From positions 1,426,001 to 1,490,000 of the forward strand of contig NZ_CP104578.1 in assembly GCF_036826855.1 (NCBI RefSeq): 64,000 bases of DNA, read 5' to 3'. A model generated the notes under the pieces. It saw nothing but the letters and a program-made list of their open reading frames with translations, searched no databases and was not told where the DNA came from. The DNA is from Streptomyces sp. SJL17-4. Lineage in GTDB: Bacteria > Actinomycetota > Actinomycetes > Streptomycetales > Streptomycetaceae. The position numbers were made by a program, and so were the translations under genes. Positions 53,498 to 62,130 of the stretch are shown in pieces (position 1 is the stretch's first letter; every line of letters begins with the position of its first letter).

Positions 53498-54185
53498 CGC
53501 CGAGGGCCTCCTTCAGTGCGCGGCGGCACAGGGAGTCCGCGTGGCGGGTCGTTTCGGGGATGCGGTAACGGGGGGCGAGGTGGAGGGTGTGGGCGCAGGC
53601 CCGGGACAGGGATACCCGGTGGCCGACGGAGACGAAGACCGGCTTCACCCCGGCCCGGGTGCGCAGGGCCCTGCCGACCTCCTCGCCGGCGGCCAGGAGC
53701 GGGGCGAAGTCACCGCGCCCCGGGCCGGGTTGCTCATAGGTGAAGGTGAACGGGTTCTTCGCGACCCCGATCGACGGCCGGTCCGTGAGCACCCCGAGGT
53801 GGCTGGCGAGGCCGAAGCGGCGGGGATGGGCGAGGCCGTAGCCGTCGCAGACGAGCAGGCCGGGGTCGGCGGTCAGGCGGGCGAGCGCGGCGAGGACCGT
53901 CGGGATCTCCCGGAAGGCGAGCAGCCCGGGGACGTACGGGAACGAGACCCGACCGACCGCCGTGGCCTCCTCCACCACCTCCAGGGTCCGCGCGTCCAGG
54001 ACGACGGCCGCGGCGGCGACGAGATCGCGTGCGTCGTCATAGGCCACGTCCAGCCCCGTGACATGCCCTTCGCCGACCGCCGGCCCCTCCTCGTCGCGTA
54101 CGAGACGTCCGCGCAGCTCCTGCTGGACGGCCCGGGCGGCGGTCTCGTCGGCGGGCCAGCCCGCCGGAATCTCGATGATCGTCAT
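53490..54185 (-). CDS. nfi: Endonuclease V
   Basis: 231 aa, cuts DNA (or RNA) one base 3' to deoxyinosine in repair of deaminated adenine. Conserved parts are the first-strand metal Asp in TGLDVAYDD, FPYVPGLLAFRE, DGYGLAHPRRFGLASHLGV and PSIGVAKNPF. ATG at 54185; an in-frame ATG four codons upstream is possible. It is divergent from the YciI gene. Confidence 0.93.
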   Translation of the reverse strand: MTIIEIPAGWPADETAARAVQQELRGRLVRDEEGPAVGEGHVTGLDVAYDDARDLVAAAAVVLDARTLEVVEEATAVGRVSFPYVPGLLAFREIPTVLAALARLTADPGLLVCDGYGLAHPRRFGLASHLGVLTDRPSIGVAKNPFTFTYEQPGPGRGDFAPLLAAGEEVGRALRTRAGVKPVFVSVGHRVSLSRACAHTLHLAPRYRIPETTRHADSLCRRALKEALGDA

Positions 54186-54327
54186 GATGCGGGCCACCCT
54201 ATGTTCGCCCGCAGACCGGCTCCCAGCCCCGTCACCGACCGGCTCCCGGTCCCCGTGTCGGCCCGTCCGGGTCCGGGGGGTGGGACGGCCCGCGGGGACC
54301 CGGGCCGCGCCCGGTAGCCTGCCGGTC

Positions 54328-54627
54328 ATGTTCGTACTGGAATTGACCTACACCGCGCCCGTCGAGCGCGTGGACGCGCTGCTCGACGCGCACATCGAGT
54401 GGCTCGACGCGCAGTACGCCGCCGGTGTCATCGTCGCCTCGGGGCGCAAGAACCCGCGCGACGGCGGTGTGATCCTGGCCGCCGGGGTCGACCGCGCGGA
54501 GATCGAGAAGATCGTGGCGGCCGACCCGTTCAGCGTCGAGGGCGTCTGCGCGTACCGGATCACGGAGTTCTACGCGACCAGGACGGCCGAGGGACTCGCC
54601 GCGTTCCGGGAGCAGCTTCCCTCCTGA
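54328..54627 (+). CDS. YciI family protein
   Basis: 99-aa ferredoxin-fold protein of the YCII group. HIEWLDAQYAAGVIVASGRKNP contains the conserved His-Asp pair region, and the protein ends with the ITEFYATR strand. Such proteins are small dimeric enzymes or binding proteins of unsettled role. ATG at 54328, 143 bp from the divergent endonuclease V gene. Confidence 0.88.
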   Translation: MFVLELTYTAPVERVDALLDAHIEWLDAQYAAGVIVASGRKNPRDGGVILAAGVDRAEIEKIVAADPFSVEGVCAYRITEFYATRTAEGLAAFREQLPS

Positions 54628-54675
54628 CGGCCCTTCCCGCCGCGCCCGTCGCCCCTCGCTTCATGCCCTCTCCGG

Positions 54676-55773
54676 CTAGCGGCGGCCCAGCCGGGCGATC
54701 CTGCCCTTCTCTCCGGCCGCCCAGCATGAGCCGTCCGGCGTGCAGTCCACCGTGTCGTACGAGCCGGTGTCCACGGTGCGCCAGGTGCGGCCGCCGTCGG
54801 TGGTGAGGTCCGTGCCGGTCGGGCCGACGGCGAGTGCCGCGTTCCTGCTGTGCGGGAGCCAGGCGACGCCGGAGCGGTACGCGGGCGGCGGGGTGGCCGA
54901 GGCGTGCCAGCCCCGGCCCCCGTCCCCGGTGACCGCGCCGGCCTGCGGGGACGGCTGGTCCTTGCGGTAGTCGCCGCCGACGGCGATGCCGTGTGCCCGG
55001 TCGCGGAAGGCGAGGCCGAAGACACCACGGGCCGGGTCCCCCGCCGGGATCGGCGTGACGGTGGCGGTCCAGGTCAGCCCCCGGTCGCCGGAGTGGAGCA
55101 CGCGCGCGGTGGCGCCGCCGCCCGTCGCCAGCCATACGTCCCGCGGGCCGGCCGACACCAGGCACTGGCCGCTCGCCGCGAAGCCCGCCTCGCCGGGGAG
55201 CGCCTCCGGCATCCCGGCGTTCGGGAGCACCTGCCAGGAACGGCCGCCGTCGCGGGTGGCGAGGATGCGGTACCTGCCGTCGACCGGGTCGCTCATGGCG
55301 AGTCCGTGCCGGCGGTCGAAGAAGGTCATGCAGTCGTAGAAGGCCCGCGGATCGGTGTTGCGGAAGGACTCGGTCCAGGTGGTGCCGCCGTCCTCGGTGC
55401 GCAGTACGCGCGAGGCCTCGCCCTCCCCGATGGCGAGGACGACGGCCCGGCGGGCGTCGAACGCCTCCACGTCCCGGAACTCCAGCTCGCCCGCGCCCGG
55501 CGGCGAGACGTTTCGCCAGCTGCGGCCGCCGTCGGTGGTCCGCAGCACCGTGCCCTTGGAGCCCGCGGCCCACGCGGTCCGGCGGTCGACGGGCGCGAGT
55601 CCGCGGAAACGGGCGTCGGTACCGGTCGGCGTCAGCTCCCAGCCGGCCGCGTTCTCGTCGGTCGCTGCCGTGGGGGTCTCCCCGGCTCGCGCGGGCACGG
55701 CCAGGGTCAGCGCGAGCGCCGCCCCGATCAGTCCCACCGACATCATTCGTCTCGTGTTCCCCTTGGACGTCAT
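54676..55773 (-). CDS. Secreted beta-propeller protein (BNR/YCF48-like repeats)
   Basis: 365-aa precursor with a signal peptide (MMSVGLIGAALALTLAVPARA) and repeated TTDGGRSW, TEDGGTTW, TRDGGRSW, TTDGGRTW units, the Asp-box/BNR motif of sialidase-like propellers. No catalytic residues of sialidases are evident, so a binding or scaffold role is likely. A later ATG (55746) could also serve; neither has a perfect ribosome-binding site. It may be called an oxidoreductase in databases without support. Confidence 0.83.
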   Translation of the reverse strand: MTSKGNTRRMMSVGLIGAALALTLAVPARAGETPTAATDENAAGWELTPTGTDARFRGLAPVDRRTAWAAGSKGTVLRTTDGGRSWRNVSPPGAGELEFRDVEAFDARRAVVLAIGEGEASRVLRTEDGGTTWTESFRNTDPRAFYDCMTFFDRRHGLAMSDPVDGRYRILATRDGGRSWQVLPNAGMPEALPGEAGFAASGQCLVSAGPRDVWLATGGGATARVLHSGDRGLTWTATVTPIPAGDPARGVFGLAFRDRAHGIAVGGDYRKDQPSPQAGAVTGDGGRGWHASATPPPAYRSGVAWLPHSRNAALAVGPTGTDLTTDGGRTWRTVDTGSYDTVDCTPDGSCWAAGEKGRIARLGRR

Positions 55774-55849
55774 GGCGCCGGAAGCTAGTGCCCCCGGCCC
55801 CTCCCCGTCCAGGGTGCGTCCCGCGCCCGGCGTTCCTAGGCTGGGTGCC

Positions 55850-56395
55850 ATGACCGACCGTACGAGCGAGCGGGCGCCCGACGAGACGCCGAAGCTCAAA
55901 GAGTACGAGGGCGAGGGCATCACCGTCACGTTCGAGCCGCGCCGGTGTCTGCACGCGGCCGAGTGCGTGCACGGGCTGCCCGAGGTCTTCGATCTCTCCC
56001 GGCGTCCGTGGGTGCTGCCCGACGCCGCCGAGGCCGGTCTGGTGGCGGAGGTCGTCCGCCGGTGCCCCTCCGGGGCGCTGCAGTACCACCCGGCGGACGG
56101 CTCCGTCGAGCACCCCGACACCCCCACCTCCGTCGAACACCCCGACACCCCCACCTCCGTCGAGCACCCCGACACCCCCACCTCCGTCGAGCGCCCCGAC
56201 TCCCCTACCTCCGTCCGCCGGACGCCGTCCGGTCAGCTCGTGATGCGCGGGGACCTGCTCGTGAGCGGCGCGCACGGCGACCGGCGCGAGACACGGGTGA
56301 TGCTCTGTGGCTGCGGAGTCTCCGGAAACCAGCCGTATTGCGACCACTCCGGCCCCTGCGCCGAGCCGGACGACGACCTCCCGGACCAGCGCTGA
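55850..56395 (+). CDS. Fer4_19 and CDGSH-like iron-sulfur protein with repetitive linker
   Basis: 181 aa. Residues about 20-85 are a divergent single-cluster ferredoxin-like domain with Cys residues in CLHAAECVHGLPEVF and RCPSGAL. Residues 86-121 are four 9-residue repeats (VEHPDTPTS type). The C-terminal 50 residues are a CDGSH-type domain, CGCGVSGNQPYCDHSGPC. The usual C-D-G-S/T-H order is changed to C-D-H-S-G, and an extra Cys follows. It is probably a cytosolic electron-transfer or iron-sulfur-handling protein. ATG at 55850. Confidence 0.85.
   Translation: MTDRTSERAPDETPKLKEYEGEGITVTFEPRRCLHAAECVHGLPEVFDLSRRPWVLPDAAEAGLVAEVVRRCPSGALQYHPADGSVEHPDTPTSVEHPDTPTSVEHPDTPTSVERPDSPTSVRRTPSGQLVMRGDLLVSGAHGDRRETRVMLCGCGVSGNQPYCDHSGPCAEPDDDLPDQR
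56105..56212 (+). repeat. Four tandem 27-bp repeats inside the iron-sulfur protein gene
   Basis: Units begin at 56105, 56132, 56159 and 56186; the last has several changes. Length is a multiple of three, so copy-number change would lengthen or shorten the linker in 9-residue steps without breaking the frame. Confidence 0.9.
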
Positions 56396-56588
56396 CCTGT
56401 TCTGCCCCCTTCTGACCTGCGCCAACCCGTTCGGCGCGCCGTCGTACACGACCCCTGGCGCAGCCGTGACGCAGCTCACGTACATCCGGAGTGCACGTTC
56501 CGGCCGCTCCGCTCGTCTTGTCAGGTGTCAGGTGCCCTGGTGTCGGGGAGACGCACAGGATCCGAAGTCCGTGTGAAAGGAGCCGGTC

Positions 56589-57005
56589 GTGTCCGCCGTC
56601 ATCGAGCAGGCCGTCAAGGCCCGTCTGGTCGCGTCCGCTCCACGGATGGAGACCGTCCCCGCCACGCTGCGGTACGACCGCGAGGACCCGTACGCCGTCA
56701 GCATGGCGTTCCCGCCTCCGGCGACCCTGGAGGGCGTCGAGGTCTCCTGGGCCTTCGCTCGTGAGCTGCTCGTCCAGGGCGTCGAACGCCCGGCCGGCGT
56801 CGGGGACGTACGCCTCCGTCCGTACGGCTACGACCGTACGGTGGTCGAGTTCCACGCCCCGGAAGGCGTGGCCATGGTCCATGTCCGGACCTCGGAACTG
56901 CGCCGTTTCCTGGAGCGCTCGGAACACCTGGTGCCGGCCGGGCGTGAGCACCAGTACCTGGACTGGGACCAGGATCTGGCGGAGCTGCTGCGGGAACATC
57001 CGTAG
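56589..57005 (+). CDS. SsgA-like sporulation/cell-division regulator
   Basis: 138-aa SALP-family protein, an actinobacterial group that localises cell division and germination proteins during sporulation. Typical stretches are RYDREDPYAVSMAFPPP, EVSWAFARELLVQG and VRLRPYGYDRTVVEFHAPEG. GTG at 56589 follows GAAAGGAG. Which of the SsgA-G paralogues it is cannot be said. Stands alone before the second ABC-F gene. Confidence 0.92.
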   Translation: MSAVIEQAVKARLVASAPRMETVPATLRYDREDPYAVSMAFPPPATLEGVEVSWAFARELLVQGVERPAGVGDVRLRPYGYDRTVVEFHAPEGVAMVHVRTSELRRFLERSEHLVPAGREHQYLDWDQDLAELLREHP

Positions 57006-57257
57006 CGGTCTGCCCGTAATTCGTTTGCCTCCTTCCCTCTCCCCGGCCTACCGTTCATCACGTCCACGTCGTCGTCCGATCGGAGAAGGACGTTGCTCGT
57101 CTGAGGTTGCGAGACACCGTGCCGCGCGTGCCCCTTGTGCCGTGTGTGCCGTTCTCGACCTCGGCGTACGAGCCGTTCTTACGACAGACAGCCCGCGCCC
57201 CGGTGTCTCCACGCGTCGCATCACGCCACATCTGCGCTCACGCATCCGGAGGCCTCC

Positions 57258-58901
57258 ATGGCGCATCACCCCACGTTCATCACCACCACCTCGCTCTCCT
57301 TCTCCTGGCCCGACGGCACCGAGGTCTTCGACGACTTCCGGCTCACGGTCGGCCCCGGCCGTACCGGGCTCGTCGGACTCAACGGCTCCGGCAAGTCCAC
57401 GCTCCTGAAGCTGATCGCCGGCGAGCTGACCCCGGCTTCCGGCTCGGTCCGGGTCACCGGCGAGCTCGGCTACCTCCCTCAGAACCTGGTCCTGGACACC
57501 TCCCGGCGCGTGGACGAGATCCTCGGCATCGCCGCGAAGCGGGCTGCGCTGCACGCCATCGAGGCGGGCGACGCGGCCGAGGAGCACTTCACCGCCCTCG
57601 CCGACGACTGGGACGTCGAGGAACGGGCCCGCGCCACCCTCGACCAGCTCGGACTCGGCGCCGTCGGTCTCGACCGGACCGTCGGCGAGGTCTCGGGCGG
57701 GGAGTCCGTCCTGCTGCGCCTCGCCGCGCTGCTGCTCGCCCGGCCCGACGTGCTGCTCCTCGACGAGCCGACCAACAATCTGGACCTGCACGCCCGCGCA
57801 CGGCTGTACGAGGCGGTGGAGAACTGGTCCGGGGTCCTGGTCGTGGTCAGCCACGACCGTGAACTCCTGGAGCGCGTCGACCAGATCGCCGATCTGCGGG
57901 ACGGCTCCGTCGCCTGGTACGGCGGCGCCTACTCCGACTACGAGGCGGCGCTCGCCGCCGAACAGGACGCGGCGGAGCGGATGGTTCGCGTCGCCGAGGC
58001 CGACGTCCAGCGACAGAAGCGGGAACTCGCCGACTCCCAGATGAAGTTGGCCCGCCGGAAGCGGTACGGGCAGAAGAGCTTCGAGAACAAGGTCGTCCCG
58101 AAGATCGTGGCGAACAACCGCAGGAGCGAGGCCCAGGTCTCGGCCGGCAAGCACAAGGCCCTGCACACCGAGCGCCTCTCGGAGGCCCGGGAGCGGCTCG
58201 ACGCCGCCGTGGAGGCGGTGCGGGACGACGACGAGATCCGCGTCGAACTGCCGCGCACCTCGGTACCACCGGGCCGCGAGGTGCTGTTCCTGCGGAACTT
58301 GGAGCTGCGGTACGGGGCCCGGGTGGCCGGCGAGTTCGAACTGCGCGGTCCGGAGCGGATCGCGCTGGTCGGCAGGAACGGCGCTGGTAAGACGACGCTG
58401 CTGCGGACGATCGCAGGGGAGCTCGAGCCGCTTTCGGGCGAGACGGAGGCACGGGTGCCGCTCCGTTTCCTGCCGCAGCGGCTCGATGTCCTCGACGACG
58501 GGTTGAGCGTGGTGGAGAACGTGGCCCGGTTCGCGCCCACGGCGACGGGGAACGCGATCAGGGCGCGGCTGGCACGGTTTCTGTTCCGGGGCTCCCGGGC
58601 GGATCAGCCCGTCGGCACCCTGTCGGGCGGAGAGCGGTTCCGGGCGACGCTCGCGGCGCTGCTCCTCGCGGAGCCGGCTCCACAGCTGCTGATGCTGGAC
58701 GAACCGACGAACAATCTGGACATGGCATCGGTACGGAAGCTGACGGCGGCCCTCGACGCGTACGAAGGGGCGCTGATCGTGGCGAGCCACGACGTGACGT
58801 TCCTGGAGTCGCTGGGGATCACCCGCTGGCTGCTGCTCGACGGTGAGCTGCGGCCGACGACGGCGGAGGAGGTGCGCGGGACGGCGTCGAGCCTTCGGTA
58901 G
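57258..58901 (+). CDS. ABC-F family ATP-binding protein (second copy)
   Basis: 547 aa, two ATPase cassettes, no membrane segment. Walker A GLNGSGKST (about 51-59) and GRNGAGKTT; signatures VSGGE and LSGGERFR; Walker B LLLDEPTNNLDL and LMLDEPTNNLDM. The linker is charged (ADVQRQKRELADSQMKLARR). The paired LDEPTNNLD form and layout resemble antibiotic-resistance ABC-F proteins that dislodge drugs from the ribosome, but this is inference. The 252-bp upstream leader would suit attenuation, yet no convincing uORF/terminator pair was found. ATG at 57258 with GGAGG. Confidence 0.92.
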   Translation: MAHHPTFITTTSLSFSWPDGTEVFDDFRLTVGPGRTGLVGLNGSGKSTLLKLIAGELTPASGSVRVTGELGYLPQNLVLDTSRRVDEILGIAAKRAALHAIEAGDAAEEHFTALADDWDVEERARATLDQLGLGAVGLDRTVGEVSGGESVLLRLAALLLARPDVLLLDEPTNNLDLHARARLYEAVENWSGVLVVVSHDRELLERVDQIADLRDGSVAWYGGAYSDYEAALAAEQDAAERMVRVAEADVQRQKRELADSQMKLARRKRYGQKSFENKVVPKIVANNRRSEAQVSAGKHKALHTERLSEARERLDAAVEAVRDDDEIRVELPRTSVPPGREVLFLRNLELRYGARVAGEFELRGPERIALVGRNGAGKTTLLRTIAGELEPLSGETEARVPLRFLPQRLDVLDDGLSVVENVARFAPTATGNAIRARLARFLFRGSRADQPVGTLSGGERFRATLAALLLAEPAPQLLMLDEPTNNLDMASVRKLTAALDAYEGALIVASHDVTFLESLGITRWLLLDGELRPTTAEEVRGTASSLR

Positions 58902-58933
58902 GACCGGCTCCAGCCCCGGCTCCACTCCCGGCT

Positions 58934-59407
58934 CTAGCCGTGGAGTAACGCCCAGGATTTGGTGCCGCCGCCCGGAGTGAGGACGGGGGCGAGTCCCCAG
59001 TCCCCTCCGTGCGCGTCGACCGCCGCGGCCAGCAGCCACATGCTGCGGCTGCGGCGGTCGCGGCATTCCTCGGCCGCGCCGGGTGAGCGGTGGGCCGGAT
59101 GCTGGTCGTACAGCACGATCCGTAGCGCCTCGTACTGCCAGCGGACGCGCAGGACCATCTCCCGGTCGGGGGTGAACCGGTAGGCCGCGGCGACGAGTTC
59201 GGAGGCGGCGAGGGCGGCGGTCTCGCAGAGGTCGTCGAGGCCGTGCCGGTCGAGGAGTGACTCGATCGACCGGCGCGCGAGTCCGGCGCAGTAGGCGCCG
59301 CCGGGGAGGAGCATGGAGTAGCTGAGGTTCTCCGTGGCGGGGGGTATGGGCCCGGCCGCGACGGCGGACGGGAGGCAACGCAGGGCGCCCTTCATCGGGT
59401 TGCTCAC
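58934..59407 (-). CDS. HATPase-type regulatory protein with degenerate N-box
   Basis: 157 aa of the AbaA/RsbW-like single-domain GHKL group. The helix that normally reads SELVTNAVRH is SELVAAAYRF, so the Mg/ATP-binding Asn is missing; the last glycine-rich box is also weak (LTPGGGTKSWALLHG). It may bind a partner without ATP. GTG at 59407 with AGGAA. It is divergent, across 167 bp, from an XRE regulator with a DUF397-like partner, the grouping seen at WhiJ-type loci. Confidence 0.78.
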   Translation of the reverse strand: MSNPMKGALRCLPSAVAAGPIPPATENLSYSMLLPGGAYCAGLARRSIESLLDRHGLDDLCETAALAASELVAAAYRFTPDREMVLRVRWQYEALRIVLYDQHPAHRSPGAAEECRDRRSRSMWLLAAAVDAHGGDWGLAPVLTPGGGTKSWALLHG

Positions 59408-59574
59408 ATTTCCTGTGCATGGGGGTGCAGGGGGGGTCCCTCCACACGGTCGGTAGCCCCGTGTGAGATTGGCGCTACCGACCGTAGCGCACGACCGGAG
59501 CACAGTGCTACTACTTGTGGGCACTTATGCCATTCCGGCCATAACGGCGTCACGCAACGAAGGGGAGATCGAGC

Positions 59575-60426
59575 GTGCCACCCAGGAGCAGCCCGACCGC
59601 ACGACAGCAGCGACTCGGGAGCGAACTGCGCAAACTGCGCGAACAGTCGGGGATGTCGGCCCAGCAGGCCGCCGCCCTCCTGGGCGTCGACCGCACCCGT
59701 ATCCCGAACATCGAGTCGGGCCGCTTCGGCATCAGCCCCGAGCGGGTCCGCACCCTCGCCTTCAACTACGGCTGCCCGGACACCGGACTCGTCGACCTCC
59801 TCGCCGCGATGGCCCACGAGCGGGACCGCGGCTGGTGGGAGGAGCACCGCGGACTCCTGCCGCCCGCGCTGATCGACATCGCGGAACTTGAGCACCACGC
59901 CCGGGAGTTGCACACCGCCGTCACCACCCACATCCCGGGCATCCTGCAGACCGAGGACCACGCGCGGGCCGTCTTCGACACGGCCGTGCCCCCACTGCCG
60001 GGCCCCGATCTGGAGGCCAGGCTCGCCCTGCGGATCCGCCGCCAGGAGATCCTCGACCGGGACCGGCCCGTCCCGTACGAGGCGGTGATCCACGAGGCGG
60101 CGCTGCGCATGCAGTTCGGCGGACCGAAGGTCGCCAGGGAGCAGCTGGAACACATCGTGGCGCAATCCGAGCGGGACAACGTCGCCGTGCGCGTCATCCC
60201 CTTCACCGCGGGGGGTTTCCCCGGAGCGGGCCAGTCGTTCACCTATGTGGCCGCGGCCGTGGCGCAGCTCGACACCGTGCAGCTCGACTCGTCCCACGGC
60301 TCCCTCCTCCTCGATACCGATATGCAACTACGCCGATACCGGGACCTGTTGGACCGACTGCGCGCGCTCGCCCTGCCCACGGAAGACTCACGCGCGTTCG
60401 TCCGCACCGCCGCCCAGGAACTGTGA
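59575..60426 (+). CDS. XRE-family regulator with DUF5753 domain (WhiJ-like)
   Basis: 283 aa. A helix-turn-helix at about 15-70 (LRKLREQSGMSAQQAAALLGV, IPNIESGRFGISPERV) is followed by a DUF5753 domain (HHARELHTAVTTHIPGILQTEDHARAV, VRVIPFTAGGFPGAGQSFTYV). Proteins of this type regulate development and antibiotic production together with a small DUF397 partner. GTG at 59575. It ends 15 bp before the partner gene. Confidence 0.93.
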   Translation: MPPRSSPTARQQRLGSELRKLREQSGMSAQQAAALLGVDRTRIPNIESGRFGISPERVRTLAFNYGCPDTGLVDLLAAMAHERDRGWWEEHRGLLPPALIDIAELEHHARELHTAVTTHIPGILQTEDHARAVFDTAVPPLPGPDLEARLALRIRRQEILDRDRPVPYEAVIHEAALRMQFGGPKVAREQLEHIVAQSERDNVAVRVIPFTAGGFPGAGQSFTYVAAAVAQLDTVQLDSSHGSLLLDTDMQLRRYRDLLDRLRALALPTEDSRAFVRTAAQEL

Positions 60427-60441
60427 AGGATCCCCCACACC

Positions 60442-60711
60442 ATGAACCTCACGACCGCCGTCGCCGCCCGCACCTCCGCCGTCGCGGCCGGCGTCCCCGC
60501 CCCCCGGGCCGCCCGCCCCGCCGTCGAGATCGAATGGGACGAGGCCTTCTGCAGCGAGGGCGCCAACTGCTTCCGGTTCGGCCTCGACGACGCGGGCCGG
60601 GCGTACATCGGCTCGACCCTGGCCCCCGGCGCGTACGTCAGCGACTCGGTGGAGGCGCTGCGGGCGCTGATCTGCGCGGTGAAGGCCGGCGCCGCGGACC
60701 ATCTGCTCTGA
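60442..60711 (+). CDS. DUF397-like small partner protein
   Basis: 89 aa. The core WDEAFCSEGANCFRFGLDD resembles the Trp...Ser...Cys pattern of DUF397 but is divergent, and the tail ALRALICAVKAGAADHLL is helical. In WhiJ-type modules the small protein modulates the HTH regulator and has been compared with an antitoxin. Position directly after the DUF5753 gene supports this. The first 25 residues are Ala-rich and may be mis-assigned. Confidence 0.7.
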   Translation: MNLTTAVAARTSAVAAGVPAPRAARPAVEIEWDEAFCSEGANCFRFGLDDAGRAYIGSTLAPGAYVSDSVEALRALICAVKAGAADHLL

Positions 60712-60933
60712 GCGGCCGGGCAGCCGCCGGACACGCGCCGGAAAGCCATCCGCTTCGGGCCGTCGGCCGACTGCGCCGAGCCGTCGGACGCCTGCTCTGC
60801 GTAGTCGTCGGAACCACCTGCACAGGGCGCCCAGGACGTGACCTGTGTCTCCGGCACCCCATCGGAGCAGCACACATAACGGAACGTAACCGGACATCGC
60901 CGGGACGGGCTTGGCCGACGCCTTACGGAGCCT

Positions 60934-60968
60934 TAACCTACGGTCTCGTAACCTACGAATCCGTAGGT
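60934..60968 (+). promoter_or_regulatory. Operator region of the acyl-ACP desaturase gene
   Basis: TAACCTACG occurs twice as a direct repeat (60934 and 60949, 15-bp period). The second copy also forms an inverted repeat with CGTAGGT (ACCTACG-AATC-CGTAGGT, 60951-60968), 36 bp before the GTG. A TetR-type lipid regulator is plausible; the -35/-10 elements are not resolved. Confidence 0.55.
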
Positions 60969-61004
60969 ATGCCCGTATGCCCTTCTCCGTCCCCAGGAGT
61001 CCCC

Positions 61005-61979
61005 GTGACACTCACCTCTCCCCACCTCGGCAGCTCGACAGGGTGGACCGACGCGCGGCTCCTCCACGCGCTGGAAGAGGTCGTGGAGAAGGAACTCAAC
61101 CGGCACCTCAAGGTCACCAAGGACTGGATGCCGCACGAGTACGTGCCGTGGTCCGACGGCCGGAACTTCCCCGGCTTCTTCGAGGACGGCGAGGCCTGGG
61201 ACCCGTCCCAGTCCAAGGTGACCGACATCGGCAAGATCGCCCTCGTCGTCAACTTGCTCACCGAGGACAACCTGCCGAGCTACCACCACGAGATCGCCAG
61301 CCTCTTCGGCCGCGACGGCGCCTGGGGCACCTGGGTGCACCGCTGGACCGCCGAGGAGGGCCGCCACGGCATCGTGATGCGCGACTACCTGCTCGCCTCC
61401 CGCGCCGTCGACCCGGACAAGCTGGAGCAGTTCCGGATGTCGCACATGAGCGAGGGCTTCGAGTCCGACAACCGGCACTCGATGCTGCACTCGGTGGCGT
61501 ACGTCGCCTTCCAGGAGCTCGCGACCCGCATCTCGCACCGGAACACGGGCCACCAGTCCGGCGACCCGGTGTGCGACCGGATGCTGGCCCGGATCGCCAC
61601 CGACGAGAACCTGCACATGGTCTTCTACCGCAACCTGCTCGGCGCGGCCTTCGAGCTCGCCCCCGACCTGACCATGCAGGCCGTGCGGGACGTCGTGGTC
61701 AACTTCCGGATGCCCGGACACGGCATGCCCGGCTTCGAGCGGGCGGCGGCGCAGATGGCGATCGGCGAGATCTACAACATGCGCATCCACCACGACGACG
61801 TGCTCCAGCCCGTCCTCCGCTTCCTGAAGGTCCTCCAGATCGAGGGCCTCGGGCCGGAGGGGCTGCAGGCGCAGGAGGAGCTGGGGCTGTACATGAACGG
61901 CCTGGACTCCGAGGCCAGCAAGTTCGACGAGAAGCTCGCCGCCCGCAAGGCCCGCATGGCCGCCCGCGCGGCAGGCTGA
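61005..61979 (+). CDS. Acyl-ACP desaturase (soluble diiron)
   Basis: 324-aa fatty-acid desaturase of the plant-type soluble class, placing a double bond into acyl-ACP using O2 and reductant. The diiron ligands are visible as TEDNLPSYHHEI, EEGRHG and DENLHM (Glu-x-x-His pairs). GTG at 61005 has AGGAG five bases upstream. Followed by a perfect-palindrome terminator. It should adjust membrane unsaturation, possibly along with the hopanoid genes elsewhere in the window; that link is speculative. Confidence 0.93.
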   Translation: MTLTSPHLGSSTGWTDARLLHALEEVVEKELNRHLKVTKDWMPHEYVPWSDGRNFPGFFEDGEAWDPSQSKVTDIGKIALVVNLLTEDNLPSYHHEIASLFGRDGAWGTWVHRWTAEEGRHGIVMRDYLLASRAVDPDKLEQFRMSHMSEGFESDNRHSMLHSVAYVAFQELATRISHRNTGHQSGDPVCDRMLARIATDENLHMVFYRNLLGAAFELAPDLTMQAVRDVVVNFRMPGHGMPGFERAAAQMAIGEIYNMRIHHDDVLQPVLRFLKVLQIEGLGPEGLQAQEELGLYMNGLDSEASKFDEKLAARKARMAARAAG

Positions 61980-61985
61980 GCGAAC

Positions 61986-62043
61986 GACGACACGAGACGG
62001 GCGCGGCAGGCTGATCAGCCTGCCGCGCCCGTCTCGTGTCGTC
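61986..62043. terminator. 58-bp perfect palindrome, bidirectional terminator
   Basis: Each half is 29 bases (left begins GACGACACGAGACGGGC) and the two are exact complements with no spacer; the tip reads CTGATCAG. It lies 7 bp after the desaturase stop and 88 bp before the whiB-like stop, between convergent genes. Confidence 0.9.
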
Positions 62044-62130
62044 CGCCTCGATGCGCCCGCTCGCTGCGTCCGCATCGCCGCGCCCCCCCGGACCCCTCGT
62101 ACCCCCGCGCCGAGGCGTCCGCGCCCCCGC

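Noticed and set aside
56105..56212. Repeats considered as a CRISPR-like array
   Set aside because: Units are directly abutting with no spacers, stay in frame in a gene and code for a linker.
57006..57257. Leader of the second ABC-F gene considered as an attenuator with a leader peptide
   Set aside because: No short ORF with a ribosome-binding site and stop, and no terminator/antiterminator pair, could be made out; only the length is suggestive.
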